Part shown: positions 1-10,754 of the stretch, piece by piece | How the letters are laid out: every line of letters starts with the position of its first letter | How positions within the stretch are numbered: position 1 is the first letter of the stretch | Assembly (NCBI RefSeq): GCF_019279795.1 | Contig: NC_056732.1 | Span: forward strand, 181,774,596 to 181,838,595 | Source: Protopterus annectens | Taxonomy: Eukaryota; Chordata; Ceratodontiformes; Protopteridae | Direction of reading: 5' to 3' | DNA: 64,000 nucleotides | The notes under the pieces: model-generated | What the model was told of the DNA's origin: nothing | Database searches by the model: none | What the model saw: the letters and a program-made list of their open reading frames with translations, nothing else | Made by a program: the position numbers and the translations under genes

Positions 1-260
1 TGTGTTTCTAAATCACAGCTGGACATTTTCTTGTATTACCAGCATCAGCTTGGGGGTGATAGCTATTGTATAGCACAAGCTTATTACAGGCTATGCATTC
101 CTGTATAGTTTAGAACACAGACAAGCCTCATGTTTGTATAAATGTACATCAAAATAATTCATATTTTCTTCAGTTATGATACATGAAAAAATAAAAGTCA
201 TTAGAATCCTGATTACCTCATTTTAATGATAAAAATAAATACTGATGTCTCTGATACAGT

Positions 261-342
<82 letters not shown>

Positions 343-1140
343 AGCTACCCAGCCATGTTGTTATTTCACCATAAAATGAAACTATGGCATACCAGAGACC
401 ATGGCATATGAGGAATCATGATGAGACTGTGGCCAGGCCATACATTTTTCCCTCCCAGCTGTTGGTCATCAAATGCCACCAGCTCCTTTCCTTGATAATA
501 CTGATACAAATAAACACCAATGACAAATTCAGTTTGCAGTTTAAAGAAAGCAACATATAGGTTTATAGAAAAAGGAGCTATAAGAAATTAAAGAATGAAC
601 AGAATGCAGTGTTTACATATGTACACATGGTTCAAGCTTGACGTTGATCGTAATGTGAATTTTGCATTAAATGCAGGTGCTTTGCGATTGCAGTTAATTA
701 TTTATGGTTTGTATACCTATCCACATGTGCACACATAGGCACATGCTAGTATTCATAAATGATTAGTGCATTGTGCAAAACAAATCAGTGAGTGTTGCAA
801 CAATATACTGTATATGGGCAACTCACAGACACAGCGCATTAATGCAAGAGTTAAAAATAACACAGGATGTAGTGCCTACTAATGAGTGCAAAATGAAATC
901 GAAGTGAGGAATTTGTGCAAATGAGCCATATGGTATACTGTATGCAAATGATATCACCTGAGATGGTCAGCTGATTCAGAAGTAGATGAACTAGTCATGC
1001 TGTGGAATGGTGCTTTCCCAGTTTTTGCACACGGATTCATAGTGTGCTGGAGGGGGAGATGCTTGGATTATCAGTGGCTACAGCTCAGCAGCATGGGTTA
1101 ACAGCTGCAGTCAGAGCCGGAGCCCACAATGTTGCACATC
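1..1140. other. AT-rich flank without a recognisable gene
   Basis: Apart from the AT microsatellite at 263-338 I see no coding or structural signal here. The last part (from about 1020) may already belong to the Harbinger-like fossil that follows, but no terminal inverted repeat was found. Confidence 0.5.
263..338. repeat. (TA)n microsatellite
   Basis: About 38 uninterrupted TA dinucleotides, seen directly. Confidence 0.97.
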
Positions 1141-1149
1141 ACTGCCATA

Positions 1150-2130
1150 GACACCACTGGAGGAGATAAAGACAGTGCCTGACATGCAACCAGATTATTG
1201 CCCAACAGATTATGGACCATTTTCATGTGGACAGGGAGATTCTAATGGACCTTGCGGAACTGTGTCACCCTCAAGAGCAATTGAGGGTGTACATGGCATG
1301 TCCATTCCTGTACATACTAAGGTATGTGTACCTTCAACCATCTTAAAAAGCATCTTAGCTGCAGGGATCTGTCAGTGATCCATCAGAGACACAATAGAAA
1401 TATATCAGGCATCATCATTATGACTGCTAAACCTGTTTCTCGACATTATGTTGCAGCGAATGGAGGAGCATATCTGGCTCCCCCCATGACTGCAGAGGGC
1501 AGAACTAACACCATCCTGTAACTTTACTGCATTACCCCTTTCCCAGAGGTTCTGGGAGTCATAGAGTCTATACATATGGCCATCAATGCCTCACTTGGTC
1601 CAGAGGGACTGTATTACATCTACATGCTGGATGTCTACACATTTAACTTCTAGATGGTCTTTAATGCAGAGGATATTATTTATAATTTGTTCTTGCACCA
1701 CTTAGTTCTCATGATTTCTCACATCTGGCACATGTCTGCCCTATAGTAAAGGTTCCTGCAAGGGGAGAAGATGTCTCACAGGATTGTCTATTTGGTAGGT
1801 TCATCACAGGTTCGATTGGCAAATCAATGCATACAGATACCATACATGCAGCGGACCACATATAATCTATTATTTGTCGTGTGGTTGATAAACCCCATCC
1901 ATAAGCCTCAGGCCATGATGGAAATAACATATAATGCAGCACATGCCAAAAAATGCATAGTATAGTGGAGCAAGTGCTTGGATACTTAACAGACATTTTT
2001 TTTATCTAGTTTTGTTATGATAGATGCTGTAATACATTCAAGAAGTCTGCACCAAGAATTTTATTGTGTACATCACGCTACATAACATAGCATTGCTCAG
2101 ACAGATGGTGCAGCAGAAGAATATCTTGTC
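1150..2130 (+). pseudogene. Harbinger (HARBI1-like) transposase fossil
   Basis: No intact frame exists, but short stretches in shifting + frames run in the order expected for a PIF/Harbinger DDE transposase. Near 1200-1300 there is an N-terminal stretch with a HFHVDREIL-like motif. Near 1355-1372 comes an AAGICQ stretch, resembling the family's VGISQ helix. At about 1660-1735 the text VFNAEDIIYNLFLHH followed by SHIWHMSAL resembles the family's VCDA...NV...HDSFI..S block, which holds a catalytic Asp. Near 1880-1965 WLINPIHKP and EITYNAAHAKK resemble the conserved LI.P and E..YN.AHA block. Many stops and frameshifts show that it is long dead. Terminal inverted repeats and a 3 bp duplication were not found, so the element edges are unknown. 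The assignment rests on motif order, not on an alignment. Confidence 0.6.
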
Positions 2131-2473
2131 AGGATCATTCATTGAAGTGGAACCACTAGAAGAAGGGCGGGGTGGAGTCAGATGAGGACCATGTAGCAGC
2201 AATAACACTGAGGATGCAGAGACAGTACAATACATTATGGCACTGGCAAAGGAGCAGCATCTGATTTTCAATTATGGACCATGACACAAAAGGCACAGTA
2301 TAAAGTGATGCATGCATTACTGCTTGTCTGCAACAGCTTTGCACAGAAGGAATTTGCCATGTGTGCAGAGCACTATCTGTAGCACTTCACTGTCGTGGGC
2401 AATCAATCTTCCAGCCATTATCTCCCTTGGATGATATATCTGGATAAAACATGTCAGTCAGTTAGTGTGTATC

Positions 2474-2640
2474 CAGTGATGGAAGTAATGTATTACAAAG
2501 GTAATGCATTACTGTAATATATTACATTCTTAACTAACTAGTAATATTAGGTGTTACTTGTCAATATAGTAATGCATTAATAGTAATATGTTACTTTTTT
2601 TAGTAACTAGTAATGCAAATGTGCATTACATTTGCTTTAC
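2474..2640. mobile_element. Left end of a hAT-like transposon
   Basis: The segment starts CAGTGATGGAAGTAATG and is packed with TAACTAGTAAT and AGTAATATRTTAC words. The inverted counterpart, CAGTGTTG plus the same words, ends at 16721. This CAGTG..G terminus with iterated GTAAT/TTAC subterminal repeats is typical of a vertebrate hAT group. The 8 bp beside each end do not match, so pairing of the two ends is an inference. Confidence 0.6.
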
Positions 2641-2881
2641 TTTTTGCTTGAATTCAGTGGCATAGCTGGGGGTTTGTGTGCAAGAGGGGAGGTCCACACC
2701 AGGCAGCAGACTTAAAAAAAAAACACTTCTTAGCACCGCAGTGGCGTCTTCTACTTTAAGGAGGGCCATGAATGCATCATACGCATGCACTCCATCGTGT
2801 ATGTAAATGTATGTAAACTTGCAAAGTCATTCCATACTTGTGCGTGGAATTTAAAATAGCCGTTCCAGAATGAGAGAAGAT

Positions 2882-2883
<2 letters not shown>

Positions 2884-2933
<50 letters not shown>

Positions 2934-2942
2934 GTGTGTGTG
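2884..2942. repeat. (GT)n microsatellite
   Basis: About 29 GT units with one GC interruption. Long Cys-Val frames across it are artefacts. Confidence 0.96.
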
Positions 2943-3017
2943 ATCACTTTCACTGTCTCCTTGGTGGAAGGGCGCATATATGAATTATTGTCATTTTATG
3001 TGTGCACGTGTGTATGT

Positions 3018-3037
3018 TTGTGTGTGTGTGTGTATGT

Positions 3038-3121
<84 letters not shown>
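3018..3121. repeat. (GT)n microsatellite
   Basis: About 50 GT units with two TATG interruptions at the left. It lies just upstream of the 5' monomers of the + LINE. Confidence 0.96.
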
Positions 3122-3122
<1 letters not shown>

Positions 3123-3473
3123 GTGGGGAGTGATAGTTTCTATTGTGACATTGCCCAGAATGTATTTGCTTATTTTCAGTTTGTTAACTGGGATAGTTCC
3201 TCTCGTCTTCAGGCCCGTTTCCAACCATCTAAGAGGGTGCTGTTTTTTTCAGAAGGGATGATTATCCTTAATCTACTTGCATCTATATGAAAACTTTTTG
3301 ATGCCAGGACACACTGTTTTAAAAATGTATAATGCCAAGCTAGATTTACCTATAATGAGTCAACAAGTTAATTAAGCACTATCTATTCCATGAATGTGCA
3401 CATTTTCCCCTAAATAACATATTTTTACATGGAAGTGTCTCCATGGATTGTTTCTTATTCTTGAAAGGATCTC

Positions 3474-4457
3474 TTGTTAAATTTAACTGTTGAGGCTGCC
3501 CACTAAAGTGTGCTAGCCTGTGTAACTGATTTATTACTGTTTCCTGCATTTCTGTGTGCTTTCTATCTTAAAACAAAAAAAAAAAATATCCTTGTTTTCC
3601 CGCCTTTCCTCGACTAGTTTAGACCAGTATACAGGCTTTGCTGTATTCTGGGCTGTGGTGTAGTTCCTGTGTTGTCCATTGCCTTACTTGGATAGAAGGA
3701 AGTTTCTTTGCTCACCAGTGGGAGTGGGGAGCCTTGAGCAGCCTATCTGTCCCTGAAGGAGTGACCTCAGCACAAGAGCTTGTAGCAATTGGTTGTTTTG
3801 GACCATTTCTAGCTCTTTTGAAGTTCCCTGTTTAAAATCCGCCTCTGAGCAGTTTTTTCTGGCTATACTACTCAGAAACAGCTCCTCGTGGTCCTGCAGA
3901 GTGGTCCTAGCAGCAGAGAACTGAGAAAAGTGACTACTTTCTTGATTTAAGACTTTTTGCTGTTTTTTTACCTGAAATACCTTATCTTGCTCACTCTGAA
4001 CAAGCTTAAACTGTTTTTTTAGCTGTTTGTTGATTTTATATTAACTGCACTTAAAAGTTTCATTTAGTCAAAAATTGGTCGAAAATTGTTGTTTGTTTGT
4101 TAAATTTAACTGTTGAGGCTGCCCACTAAAGTGTGCTAGCCTGTGTAACTGATTTATTACTGTTTCCTGCATTTCTGTGTGCTTTCTATCTTAAAACAAA
4201 AAAAATATCCTTGTTTTCCCACCTTTCCTCGACTAGTTTAGACCAGTATACAGGCTTTGCTGTATTCTGGGCTGTGGTGTAGTTCCTGTGTTGTCCATTG
4301 CCTTACTTGGATAGAAGGAAGTTTCTTTGCTCACCAGTGGGAGTGGGGAGCCTTGAGCAGCCTATCTGTCCCTGAAGGAGTGACCTCAGCACAAGAGCTT
4401 GTAGCAATTGGTTGTTTTGGACCATTTCTAGCTCTTTTGAAGTTCCCTGTTTAAAAT
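3474..4457 (+). repeat. LINE 5' UTR monomers, about 1.6 units of ~620 bp
   Basis: Unit 1 runs 3474-4095 and unit 2 restarts at 4096 and stops at about 4457. The two are nearly identical, differing in an A-run and in single bases. Diverged stretches match the large array at 54776-64000 when that is read on the minus strand: the blocks around 3710-3765 (TTTGCTCACCAGTGGGAGTG) and 3880-3930 (AACAGCTCCTCGTGGTCCTG) are the clearest. Unit 1 continues into GCCTCTGAGCAG, whereas unit 2 breaks after GTTTAAAATCC and joins the leader. The short open frames at 3638 and 4257 are identical copies of this repeat and not genes. By analogy with mouse L1 monomers this is likely to be the promoter region. Confidence 0.88.
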
Positions 4458-4740
4458 CCACGTTTGCGTGGCTTTGCACGATTGTGCGCATAGCGCAGCA
4501 CTGGTTAAACAAGGTTAAACTTTTTCTGGCTCCGCCAAGTCTGCTCTTCAAATTTTCCCTTAAGAAAGCTCTACTTTTATAATAATCAGTCTACTCGCTT
4601 TATTATAAGCCTAGCACTTGTTCTCAAAACCTTTCTTCTAAGTAAGCACTCTCTAACTAAAGTAAGCACTACATCCACCTACCACCTCTGTGAGTACCCA
4701 CTTCCCTTAAAGGCACAGCACTCCCTTATAATATTCTAGC
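4458..4740 (+). promoter_or_regulatory. Non-monomeric 5' leader (tether) of the plus LINE
   Basis: This joins the last monomer to ORF1. It begins with a GC-rich stretch (CGTTTGCGTGGC, GTGCGCATAGCGCAG) and then contains CTCTTCAAATTTTCCCTTAA, which is shared with the leader of the minus-strand LINE. Both leaders end TTCTAGC directly before the ORF1 ATG. A regulatory role is an inference. Confidence 0.6.
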
Positions 4741-5682
4741 ATGTCGAGTGGTAGATTGCTAGCATCCTCTCCAGTTCAGCTGGTTAACCTGGGAATCTTG
4801 AGACAATGCTACAATTGTCACATGTACACAGACAACCCTCTCCTCCTCCCAACAAACACAAATACATGTGAGAGATGCAGCTATATAGCCAAATTGGAGG
4901 CTGAACTCTCTCAACTCAGGACTGGCAAGACCAGACAGGAGGAGAAGGTAACCACACACACAGAAAACCCAGTCCCACATAGACCTACCACAACTGCAAA
5001 CCAAACACATAATAACACAAAGACATACTCGGAGGCTCTAAAAAAAAACTTACCAAAACAACAGAGGCTTCCAAAGCAGACACCCAAAAATCCACCACCT
5101 CAAAACATAACACATGCAACACATACTTCAATAAATCAGTGTGTCAAACAATCGCAGCCCTTAAGGCCAAACACCATGCCTGATACACTAGTAATAGTTG
5201 ACTCTATAGTCAGACACACTGATGTTCTGCTTACCAGGCTGAACAAGGAGAGGGTAACGATGAGCTGCCTATCGGGAGCTAGGATCTGCCGCATAACACA
5301 TGCACTCAGGTCACTCCAAAGCAAGTACACATATGACTCTGTCATTGTCCATGCCGGCGTGAATGACCTGAGACGTACCTCCCTGGACTACATGAAAAGA
5401 GACATAGAGGAGCTCTCCGATTATGTAGCCCAGGCTGGTATGACTGTGACCCTGAGCAGCATCTTGCCCTCACCAAAAATGATGCCACAATACAAAGACA
5501 AGATGATCAGCTTTAATAATTGGCTCAAATACTGGTGTCATTCTAGGGGGATCCAATGTCTGTCTGCTTGGGATGACATGCTGGACAAGCCACACTGCTT
5601 TGCAAGGGACGGCTTGCATCTGTCACCACTGGGCTTCCGGATATTGGCCAAGGCTCTTGCCACCCCCATAGTGCCTTTTTAG
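4741..5682 (+). CDS. LINE ORF1: zinc-finger and SGNH esterase protein (313 aa)
   Basis: The frame is intact. Residues 23-46 hold two CxxC pairs (C23/C26 and C43/C46), consistent with the PHD-like or zinc-ribbon head known in CR1 ORF1 proteins. A short coiled coil follows (about 48-60), then a Lys/Pro/Thr-rich linker (60-145). An SGNH/GDSL-like esterase occupies about 148-305, with nucleophile S155, the HAGVND block (G206, N208) and the D290-x-x-H293 pair. The usual Gly of the GDS motif is Val here (IVDS), whereas the related minus copy keeps GDS, so activity may be impaired. The ATG at 4741 is chosen because TTCTAGC-ATG is conserved at the same place in the other copy. In the family this protein binds nucleic acid as part of the retrotransposition particle; what the esterase acts on is not settled. 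The stop falls in the run CCTTTTTAG. Confidence 0.88.
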   Translation: MSSGRLLASSPVQLVNLGILRQCYNCHMYTDNPLLLPTNTNTCERCSYIAKLEAELSQLRTGKTRQEEKVTTHTENPVPHRPTTTANQTHNNTKTYSEALKKNLPKQQRLPKQTPKNPPPQNITHATHTSINQCVKQSQPLRPNTMPDTLVIVDSIVRHTDVLLTRLNKERVTMSCLSGARICRITHALRSLQSKYTYDSVIVHAGVNDLRRTSLDYMKRDIEELSDYVAQAGMTVTLSSILPSPKMMPQYKDKMISFNNWLKYWCHSRGIQCLSAWDDMLDKPHCFARDGLHLSPLGFRILAKALATPIVPF

Positions 5683-5743
5683 GCAAGGCTCAAAAGACAA
5701 ACCCACCTCCTTAGAAAACAAAAATGGAAAAAAATTAAGGGTA

Positions 5744-8535
5744 ATGCTGCTCAACGCCAGAAGTCTAAATCTTAAGATGCAGGTTCTCGAAGCACTCCTC
5801 AGTATGGAGAACATCAATGTCTGTGCAGTAACTGAGACCTGGTTCAAGGCTCCTGAGAGCACCCCAGCACTACCAGGCTATACCTCGTATTATGCTTTTT
5901 GGCCCCAAAACTCGGGCCAAACCAAAAAAGGGGGGGAGTGTCCATATTCATCAAGGACACCCACACCTCCAGGTTAGTGGCAACACATGAAGCATCAGAG
6001 ACCATCCAGGTGCAACTAACCGTAGGCAAAACTGCTATACAACTGGTAGCATGTTACAGACCACCCTCCCAAACTCAGGATCCCCATTCAGCCTTCCTGA
6101 AGACATTGGAGGATATGAATGTCTCACCATCATATTGGGAGACTTCAACTACCCTAACATAGACTGAGTGCATTATTCTAGCCTAAACACCCTAGCCCAA
6201 AGGTTCCTGGAATTCATAAATTCAAATGCAATGGAACAGCTAGTCACCTCTCCCACAATGGGAGATTATATACTAGACCTGATCATCACAAACATGGGGA
6301 TAAAGTGCTCCACACTGGAAGTATACCCCCGACTAGTGAGATCTGACCACAAACTAATCACCCTTGGTATACATATCCCACCTTCACCCCCAACACAAAA
6401 GACTATAGTGAAAAACTTCTCAAAAGCCGACTTTACACTTCTTAAAACTGAGATGGTATCCTTTAAGCCCACTGAGCCAGTGGAAACCACATCCCACAAT
6501 GCAGAATCCTTCACAAATGCTTTCTATGGACATCTCCAAGAATGCATGGATCATGCAATCCCAAATAAAACCAAGACCCTCTCCACCAAGGGCAGGCGTC
6601 CTGTCTGGTGGACCCCAGCCATAAACAAATTGTATAACAAAAGAAGGAAGCTACTGCACGACAGAGCAAAATCCCATAAAGAGAAGGCAACTCTGATCAG
6701 CACTAGTTGAAAGCTACGTTCTCTCGTAAAAACATCCAAGGCCAATTTTGAGAGAAAAATCGCTATGGACACTAAAGATAACCACAAGGCCTTCTTCTGC
6801 TATGTTAGAAACCTGGGTGGAAACTCACAGATTTGTTCAGAGTTAGTTCACAATGACAAAAAATACACTGAACCCACAGATATTGCCAACATTCTGGCAG
6901 ACAGGTTCAGTACAAATTTCTCCCCTCCCTCACCCCCAAAAGAAGAAATACTTATCCCAGCTGAATGTAACCTCCCTGTCATCTCAGATGTCCAGGTGAG
7001 AACCTCCCTCAGCAAAGCTAAAAACACAGCATCAATGGGACCTGACGGTATCCCGGGTTGCGTGCTAAGTGAACTTCAAGAGGAGCTAAACCTGCACATA
7101 AAAATGCTATTTAACCTTAGCCTTACTACAGGATATGTACCTGAGCACTGGCGTACAGCAACAGTAGTCCCACTCCACAAAGGAGGCACCTCTACAGACC
7201 CTGGTAACTACCGCCCCATAAGCTTAACCAGCCTGGTCTGCAAAGCTATGGAAAGAATCATTATGGAACTCATAAACAGAGACATTGGGGACTTACAGAC
7301 ACTTGATCCCACCCAGTTCGGCTTTGTAAAGGGCAGATCCTGCCTTTTGAACCTGGTTGACTTTTTCGAAACAGTCACTAGAGCCATTGACGAGGGCAAA
7401 GCAGTCCATACAGCCTACCTGGACTTGACTAAAGCTTTCGACACAATACCCCACTCAGGCATCATAGACAAGCTCAACAGCTTAAATGTAAATCCATATG
7501 TCACAAGATGGGTTGCAAACTGGCTAAAGGATAGAACCCATAAAGTCAAAATCGCTGGAGCCATGTCAGACTCAAAGCCTGTCACAAGTGGTGTCCCACA
7601 GGGCTTTGTCCTAGGACCCCTCTTGTTCGGCATTTATTTCTCAGATGTGAAAGCAAACATGGGAGGGTTGTGGCTGACAAAGTTCGCAGATGACTGCAAA
7701 CTAGGTGACATAGTCGATACACCAGCTGACACATACATCCTACAGAAAGGCCTCACTGAAATGGACAACTGGTGCTGGAGTCATGGCCTTAAACTAAATG
7801 CCAAAAAAATGTATAGTCATCCCCTTTGGGAAAAACAAAGTACCCACAAATTATCACATAGAAAGTAACCCACTGAGTACGGAAAAAGTAATCAGAGACT
7901 TGGGGACCCAAGTTGATAGTGATCTCTCATTTGACAACCACGTTGCCAAAGTGGTTAGAAAGACTTTCTACCTTGCCCACATTATCATGAAGGGAGTCAC
8001 ATCCAGATCAAAGGAGGTCATTGTACCCTTATACTCCTCCCTTATCAGGCCCATGATTGAGTACAATGCCCCATTTGGTATGTACCTCACCCGGCACTTG
8101 CAACAGCTAGAGAGACCCCAAAAGTACCTCACCAAGAGAATCAAGGGTCTCCAACATATGTCATATGTGGCCAGACTAAAGAAACTCCAACTCTATTCAG
8201 TAGCATACCGCCTACTCAGAGGTGATCTGTGCCTGACGTACAAGGCCATGTCCAATCAGGAATTGATGGACATGCTCCACCTCAAAAAATCCAAATCCAT
8301 CAGAACCACGAGAGCTAAAGATTTAAACCTCAGCACAAATATGAATAGGACATGCTGGAGGGACAGATTCATAACTCAGAGGCTTCCCATACTCTGGAAC
8401 ACAATCCCAGTTCATGTTAGGCAGAGCCCCTCACTGACTCTCTTCAAGAGAAATCTTGACGAGTGGATGGGAGATCATAGGTTTACCCCAGGGGTCATCT
8501 CTGTGTCACTACTAGACAGAGGCACAGTAAACTAA
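5744..8535 (+). pseudogene. LINE ORF2: APE endonuclease and reverse transcriptase, broken
   Basis: The product nicks target DNA and copies the LINE RNA at the nick. The frame opens at the ATG at 5744 with LLNARSLNL, and the endonuclease covers about 5744-6400 (AVTETWF; GDFNYPNID at a frame join; SDHKLI near 6340). Reverse transcriptase covers about 7020-8000: GPDGIPG, NYRPISLTS, TQFGFVKGRSC, YLDLTKAFDTI, GVPQGFVLGPLLF and the catalytic FADD near 7685. A C-terminal region with CWRDRFITQRLP near 8350 follows. Breaks visible by comparison with the minus copy are: a frameshift in the A/G run near 5925-5935; a TGA at about 6165-6167 where the other copy has Trp; a TGA at 6708-6710 where the other copy has Lys; and a frameshift in the A run near 7800. 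The RT box reads PQGF instead of the usual PQGS. Confidence 0.9.
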
Positions 8536-8704
8536 GTCTATTATGTAAGAGGGTCTTCACTGTGTCACTACTAGACAGAGGCACAGTATTCTAAATCTAT
8601 TCTGTACACTAGACAGAGGCACAGTAAACTAATTCTATTATGTAAGGGGGTCTTCACTGTGTCACTACTAGACAGAGGCACAGTATTCTAAATCTATTCT
8701 GTAC
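8511..8704 (+). repeat. 97 bp tandem duplication in the LINE 3' UTR
   Basis: 8511-8607 and 8608-8704 both begin ACTAGACAGAGGCACAGT and end TCTATTCTGTAC. They differ at only a few bases. The first unit includes the last codons and stop of ORF2. Confidence 0.93.
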
Positions 8705-8936
8705 ACTTTTGTACCATTACATGGGGTGGCGAAAGCCACATCACTATGGCTAGGCTTATAAATGCACCAGGGCAGATAGCCTAGTACTAAATTATGAAAC
8801 TATGAAACTATAAGTTCTATGCTGGGGTTAGCCAGCTCTGTTGTAAATCTAAGGAAGTTGATGGCACATGGCCACATATACTCTGGGACTGTTCACTGCT
8901 TCAGAAGAATTGAGATGTTATGTATGACTGAATAGG

Positions 8937-10075
8937 ATCATAGGATCATAGGAAATTACTATGCTATCGACTATGTGGTCATTTTAAGCCTAGCCATTTC
9001 AACTCAATGTAATATCGTTAAGTTACTAGTCAATGCCCAAGATTTCATTTAGTGATGACTTCCCATGTCCAGGAGGGTTGTGGGTGCTATTCCTGGTAAG
9101 AATTTATGGTATCCTATCCACTCATTCAGGTTTCTCTTGAACAGTGTCATACAGGGGCTCTGTTTTACATGAATTGGTAACCTGTTCCAAAGATGTGGCA
9201 GTTACTGGGAGATAACTCTTTCCCTCCAGCATGTCCTATTTAAGTTGCAGACCATATTTAAGTCCCCAGAATGGGTAGCCCTAGAACCATTTTTACGGAT
9301 ATGCAGTAAGCTCATTAGGTTTGGTTCTTGGGTTGGTCTGTAGGCCAAGCATAAGTCTCCCCCTAAGAAGTCTATGTGATACGGAATATAGTGATAGGGA
9401 TTTTAGTTGGCCTGTGTAAGGCACATGCTGGAGGCCCTTCATCTTCTTTGTTAGAAACCTCTGAGGTCTCTCTAATTACTGTAAGGTGCTTAGTATGGTA
9501 CATACTGAATGGGGCATTATAGTCAAATATGGGCTAGATAAGTACCGAGTACAGGGTGGTTATAACTTCTTTTGCTCTCAAGGCAATGCCTTTAGCAATC
9601 AAGTGAGCTACGTGGAAGCTTTCCTTACAATGGTAGACACATGGTGGTCGAAGTTAAGGTCACTGTCAACCTGTGATCCAAGGTCCCTTACCACTTAATG
9701 GGTACTTAGGGTACTGTTATTGATGTGATAGTGTGAAGGGACATTGTTTGTGCTGAAAGGAATGATGATGCATTTCTGTGCATTCAGTTTGAGACCGTGA
9801 CTAATACACCAGTTGCTGGTCTGTGTGAGACCATCCTAGAATATACTGACATCATTTGGGGATTCAATGATTGCACCTAGTTTGCAGTCATCAAACTTGG
9901 GTCAGCCACAACCCTTTAGTTTTGACCTGAAATTCTGATAAGTATATACCAAACAGTAGGGGTCCCAGCACTGCCCCTGTGACACCCCACTAGTAACAAG
10001 TCTGCTGGTTGATGTGGAGTCACCCACTTTGATAGTTTGTGTCCAGTTTGGAAAATGTTTAATCCAGATAAATCT
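8937..10075 (-). mobile_element. 5'-truncated CR1-group LINE fragment, minus strand
   Basis: The left edge is an iterated tail, ATAGGATC repeated (TATGATCC read on -), followed by a 3' UTR related to that of the other two LINEs in this window. Moving right (upstream on -), the sequence aligns in order with the ORF2 C-terminus (ACTCTTTCCCTCCAGCATGT near 9208-9227) and the RT palm, and ends near the PQGS region (about 9960-10020). It is more diverged than the full copies and has no long frame, so it represents an older subfamily. Confidence 0.8.
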
Positions 10076-10456
10076 TCTTTAAAAGAAATCATGCTAAATG
10101 GCTTGATTCCTCCTTTCTAGAATGCTCCTGTATTAGAAGGTATATTTCCGCTGCAAAAACTGTAATTATGAGAAGCTGGAGATTAGACTCCTCCTATATC
10201 TGCAGAATATTTGTCTACTGTTTATCAGATTTATCAGACAGAAATGCACGTTGCTTCATTAAGAAATATAGTGACTAAAGCTACATTTCAGAATTTCCTA
10301 GTATACTTTGATATAGTTCCGTATGTTAATTGACAAAACTCAATAGACTTTATATGAAGTACATATGGTGATGTTTCATTGCTTTATTCTATCCATACAT
10401 ATTATTTTCTATTTGTATTCTATCATGCAAATGGGATACAGGGATTTAAGGATTGT
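10076..10456. other. AT-rich spacer, nothing recognised
   Basis: No coding, inverted-repeat or promoter signal seen. Confidence 0.5.
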
Positions 10457-10470
10457 ATTGTTTATCAAAT

Positions 10471-10740
10471 GGGGTTCTGCGGTGGTGCAGCGGTAGTGTT
10501 GTTGCCTCACAGCAAGAGGTTCTCCCGTTCGATTCTTGGCTGGAGTTCAGGGAGTGCCTTCTGTGTGGAGTCTGCATGACCTCCCCACGGTTGGGTGGGC
10601 GTTCGAAAGACATGCATAAATGGGCGTGGCTTCGTTGAATGTTGAACGTCGAGCTGGCACCTCAGCTTTTGTGAAAGTCTACTGCCAATTATTAGCGGAC
10701 AGGAGTTCCGCTGTGTGGGAAAAACCAAAAGACAAACAAC
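10471..10740 (+). mobile_element. tRNA-derived SINE
   Basis: The head carries an A-box-like GGTGGTGCAGCGGTAGTG and a B-box-like GGTTCTCCCGTTCGATTC at the spacing of a tRNA-derived RNA polymerase III promoter. The body (GTGTGGAGTCTGCATGACCT, AAAGACATGC) matches a SINE body common in fishes and other lower vertebrates. Near-identical 14 bp duplications flank it (10457-10470 ATTGTTTATCAAAT and 10741-10754 ATTGTTTATGAGAT). The tail contains TTCCGCTGTG and an A-rich end, faintly like the 3' end of the RTE LINEs in this window, which could supply its reverse transcriptase. Confidence 0.85.
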
Positions 10741-10754
10741 ATTGTTTATGAGAT

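Larger units (their letters stand above)
3474..8810 (+). mobile_element. CR1-group LINE, near full length, plus strand
   Basis: The order is 5' monomers (3474-4457), non-repeated leader (4458-4740), ORF1 with zinc and esterase regions (4741-5682), ORF2 with endonuclease and reverse transcriptase (5744-8535), and a 3' UTR ending in an 8 bp iterated tail of ATGAAACT type near 8793-8810. An 8-mer tail and an ORF1 esterase are traits of the CR1 group. ORF2 holds stops and frameshifts, so this copy cannot move by itself. It probably landed inside the hAT-like element that surrounds it. No clear target duplication was seen, as is common for this group. The copy at 50508-64000 on the other strand is a close relative. 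Confidence 0.9.

Noticed and set aside
2886-3290. Long Cys-Val and His-Thr frames in GT/AC runs (also near 19700, 27600, 34600 and 43500-44400)
   Set aside because: Microsatellites read as protein; no stop codons occur in these repeats in most frames.
3638-4454. Two identical 65-codon frames (MLYSGLWC...)
   Set aside because: Copies of the LINE 5' monomer; not conserved as a frame in the related minus array.
10471-10545. Functional tRNA gene
   Set aside because: Only A- and B-box resemblance; the cloverleaf is not kept and a SINE body with target duplications follows.
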